A stretch of 64,000 nucleotides of DNA from Lineus longissimus (Eukaryota > Nemertea > Pilidiophora > Heteronemertea > Lineidae). The stretch is taken from assembly GCF_910592395.1 (NCBI RefSeq), contig NC_088317.1:13084001-13148000 (forward strand). Reading direction: 5' to 3'. Shown here piece after piece: positions 61,952 to 64,000 of this stretch (positions within the stretch are counted from its first letter, which is position 1; each line of letters begins with the position of its first letter). The notes under the pieces are model-generated. The model did not search any database. It was not told the DNA's origin and saw only the letters and a list, made by a program, of their open reading frames with translations. Both the position numbers and the translations under genes were made by a program.

Positions 61952-63004
61952 ATGGATACTCCAATAGGACGTGGAAGGGGGGCGACTACCCCGAGGCAAC
62001 TGATGAGGCCAGGTGGAACCCCAAAAGGGGCAGAGGCTAATCCTGATGCTATGACAGACTTTTTGGAAACATTCACCAACCTGATGAGGACCAAAATGGG
62101 GCCAGAAACAGTGAAGGCAACTACAGCTTCAACCACCGCCGTAAATGTGAAAATTCAGGCACCGAAAAATTTCCAGTTAAATCAAAACTTCCGAATTTGG
62201 CTGGAAAGGTTTGACAACTTTGTGAAGTTAGCCAAGATCCCTGATGAACAGCGTCGGGAACAACTCCTTTCAAGACTAGAACATCAGGCTTATGTTGCGG
62301 TCAACAATTTACACCTGGAGGAAAGCCTATCCTACGAGGATTTTTGTACTCGACTAATGAAGCGATTTCATAATACCTCAAGGGAGGATTACAAGTTACA
62401 GATGAGGGCCAGAGTACAGCGTGGAAATGAAACATACGAGACTTTCTCAGATGCCCTCCAAGAACTTGCCCTTAACGCGTACCCAAGTAGTGGGTTCGAA
62501 CTACAACAAGAAATGGCCCTTGACCAGTTTCTTCTCGGAGTTACAGCAGAAGATGCAGTCAAACAGCAGCTGCTAATGAGTTCACCCGCCACCCTGAGCG
62601 AGGCCATTCGCAAGGTTAGGCAACTAGAGGCAGCCCAACTAGTGATGAAAAAGGGGGCAAGTGAGTCGAGCCAGCAGGAGGTGGCCAAGCCAAAACAGAA
62701 AGTGGCGAGCGTTGCGCCAAAGCCGGCGGAGAACTCCGATATGTCCGATATGTCCAAGGTATTAGAATTGTTGAGCACCATGAATGAGAGAATCTTGCGA
62801 TTGGAAGGCCAAAAGGGAAACCACAGTACCAGTAAGGGAGATGGTTGCAAAACCTGCGGCGGTGATCACAGATTTCGGCGATGCCCTCAAAACGAGTGTT
62901 TCATATGCCACTTGAAAGGCCACATTTCCAAAGATTGCCCCAACAAGCAGGGAAACGAGGCGGCGGGATTGTCGGGGGGCAGCACAGTCCCGAAGAAGCA
63001 GTAG
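61952..63004 (+). CDS. Retrotransposon gag with two CCHC knuckles
   Basis: Starts MDTPIGRGRGATTPRQLMRP. An in-frame ATG at 61856 would add 32 residues, but I prefer 61952 because of the basic RGRG start. The capsid region is helical (NFRIWLERFDNFVKLAKIPD; FCTRLMKRFHNTSREDYKLQ; LDQFLLGVTAEDAVKQQLL). The zinc knuckles are CKTCGGDHRFRRC and CFICHLKGHISKDC near the C-terminus. It forms the particle and binds RNA. It ends TAG at 63002-63004 and overlaps the pol frame, with a slippery GGGAAAC at 62950-62956. Confidence 0.88.
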   Translation: MDTPIGRGRGATTPRQLMRPGGTPKGAEANPDAMTDFLETFTNLMRTKMGPETVKATTASTTAVNVKIQAPKNFQLNQNFRIWLERFDNFVKLAKIPDEQRREQLLSRLEHQAYVAVNNLHLEESLSYEDFCTRLMKRFHNTSREDYKLQMRARVQRGNETYETFSDALQELALNAYPSSGFELQQEMALDQFLLGVTAEDAVKQQLLMSSPATLSEAIRKVRQLEAAQLVMKKGASESSQQEVAKPKQKVASVAPKPAENSDMSDMSKVLELLSTMNERILRLEGQKGNHSTSKGDGCKTCGGDHRFRRCPQNECFICHLKGHISKDCPNKQGNEAAGLSGGSTVPKKQ

Positions 63005-64000
63005 TGGCCCCACATGTAGATTCCGTTGTCCAAGAAGAAAACAAGGTTAGCCCAGCAGAAAATTCAACATTGGTGGAGAATTCAATGTTGAACCCCAAGG
63101 CGACAGTGTTTGAGCCCAAGCCTGGGCATTCACACGTCACTATTGGGAGTATACAGCTGGCTGACAGCAGCCTCTATTTGAGTGGTAAAGTAAACGACCA
63201 GTCAACGTCCATGCTTTTGGATACTGGAGCAGCAGTAACACTGATCAGTAGTGATTTATGGGACCGTCTCGATTCGGCCAAGAAAACCCTTGAACCTGCA
63301 ATGGGATCCCTGATGTCAGCCACCAAGGAAGACTTGCACATTATGGGGATGGTTGATGCCGATTTACAGATTGGATCCAATGTTTACTGTCATCCAGTGG
63401 TGGTGGTCAAGAAGCTATGCCACTCGTGTCTTTTGGGAAGCGACTTCTTTGCAAAGCACCAGTGTACCATTCGATATGAAAGTGCTACATTGGAGGTTGG
63501 CAATGAAGAAATCCCATTGCGTCACCAAAGAGATGAACTTAAGATTTGTCGAGTCATCCTTGGGCGATCTGTGAAGATCCCAGCACAGACTGAGATGATT
63601 GTGCCAGGAAAACTTGCTAGGGGAGGTGAAGCTAGTCATCTGACACCAGGAATGATTGAAGCAAAAAGGGGCCCGACATCGTTCACGACAGGGCGTACTT
63701 TGGTGAAGTCAAACCATGGCAAACTCCCCATTCGTGTGGCCAATTTCACAGATAGCCCTATTAAAATGAGGACCAATCAGACATTGGGATGGTTTCACCC
63801 AGTCACAGAAATAAGTGGACATCAGGACGACAAACATGTAGGGGCCAGGGAGAATGGAGAGGAACAGGAACACTTGGCTGCAGCTGATATAGCAGCAACC
63901 AGTGCTGGGACGCTTTGTACCCCAGACCCTGTATACTCTCCCATACTCGGACAGGGACAATTGGCTGCAGCTTCCATAGCAGTAACCAGTGTTGGGACGC
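62836..64000 (+). CDS. Retrotransposon pol: aspartic protease, continues past the window
   Basis: The -1 frame relative to gag is open from 62836 to the last base. The protease active site is MLLDTGAAVTLIS (about 63211-63249), followed by a hydrophobic flap-like region and LLGSDFFAKH (63430-63465), which fits the protease ILGxD motif. A spacer follows with a repeated segment (LAAADIAATSAGT and LAAASIAVTSVGT, period 87 bp, at 63874 and 63961). It matures the polyprotein. RT, RNase H and integrase should lie to the right. Confidence 0.85.
62950..62956 (+). promoter_or_regulatory. -1 ribosomal frameshift slippery site GGGAAAC
   Basis: In gag phase it reads G-GGA-AAC, the X-XXY-YYZ pattern, located 46 nt before the gag stop, inside the gag/pol overlap. 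A G-rich stretch (GGCGGCGGGATTGTCGGGGG) follows 3 nt later and could form the stimulatory structure. Confidence 0.75.

Larger units (their letters stand above)
61076..64000 (+). mobile_element. LTR retrotransposon, 5' part, inserted in PolB of Polinton C
   Basis: A 200-bp LTR (61076-61275), a primer-site-like TGGTGACAGCG, gag with two zinc knuckles, and pol in the -1 frame starting with a protease, open to the window end. The insertion splits the polymerase frame. Gag and protease type fit Ty3/Gypsy. RT lies beyond the window, so the clade is open. Confidence 0.88.

Overview
The window is nuclear DNA of a multicellular animal, probably a marine invertebrate. It is AT-rich, has no bacterial-style operons and is built largely of nested and decayed transposons. 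The large DNA transposons are Polintons (Mavericks, close to adintoviruses). Their genes resemble families I associate with cnidarian, mollusc and other invertebrate genomes. I cannot name the species.

Layout. (1) 1-10863: right part of Polinton A (integrase tail, HNH-type protein, two small proteins, protein-primed DNA polymerase B, a jelly-roll-like gene, three minus-strand genes, right terminal repeat), with many frameshifts. (2) 10864-14976 and 21526-26815: two copies of a host or unknown segment in direct orientation. Copy 2 keeps the uninterrupted site into which Polinton A inserted in copy 1. (3) 15106-17462: a Tc1 transposon (DD34E) carrying a 687-bp non-autonomous element. Between it and copy 2 lie a foldback repeat, a LINE-like tail, a possible host exon and a tRNA-type SINE head. 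(4) 26816-50438: a Ty3/Gypsy retrotransposon on the minus strand with the unusual order gag-PR-IN-RT-RH (Gmr1-like). It is split by Polinton B (29194-47099, 17,906 bp), which has about 245-bp terminal repeats and a perfect 6-bp target duplication CCTTGC. (5) 50439-51250: two small foldback elements. (6) about 51250-61075: Polinton C, the best preserved copy (intact capsid, minor capsid, packaging ATPase, integrase and HNH genes). Its polymerase gene is inverted relative to A and B and is cut by (7) a second LTR retrotransposon, 61076 to beyond the window end.

How the genes fit together. The Polintons encode a virus-like programme: PolB for protein-primed replication, a retroviral-type integrase with a chromodomain, an A32/FtsK-type packaging ATPase, a putative double-jelly-roll major capsid protein, one and probably two penton-like minor proteins, and several small membrane proteins of unknown role. 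Almost every start codon lies in a TAAATG or TAAATA(GAA)ATG context. The ATPase and integrase genes diverge from a 10-bp palindrome, CATTTAAATG.

The most interesting signal is a 25-nt twin-hairpin repeat: two 4-bp stems with 3-nt loops separated by 3 nt. It has spread inside Polinton genes as net insertions of 24, 27 or 30 nt, so the reading frame is kept. Filled and empty sites can be compared directly among the three copies. The stems show compensatory changes, several reading frames are used, and the repeats cluster at the breakpoint of the inverted polymerase gene in Polinton C. I know of no description of this in Polintons.
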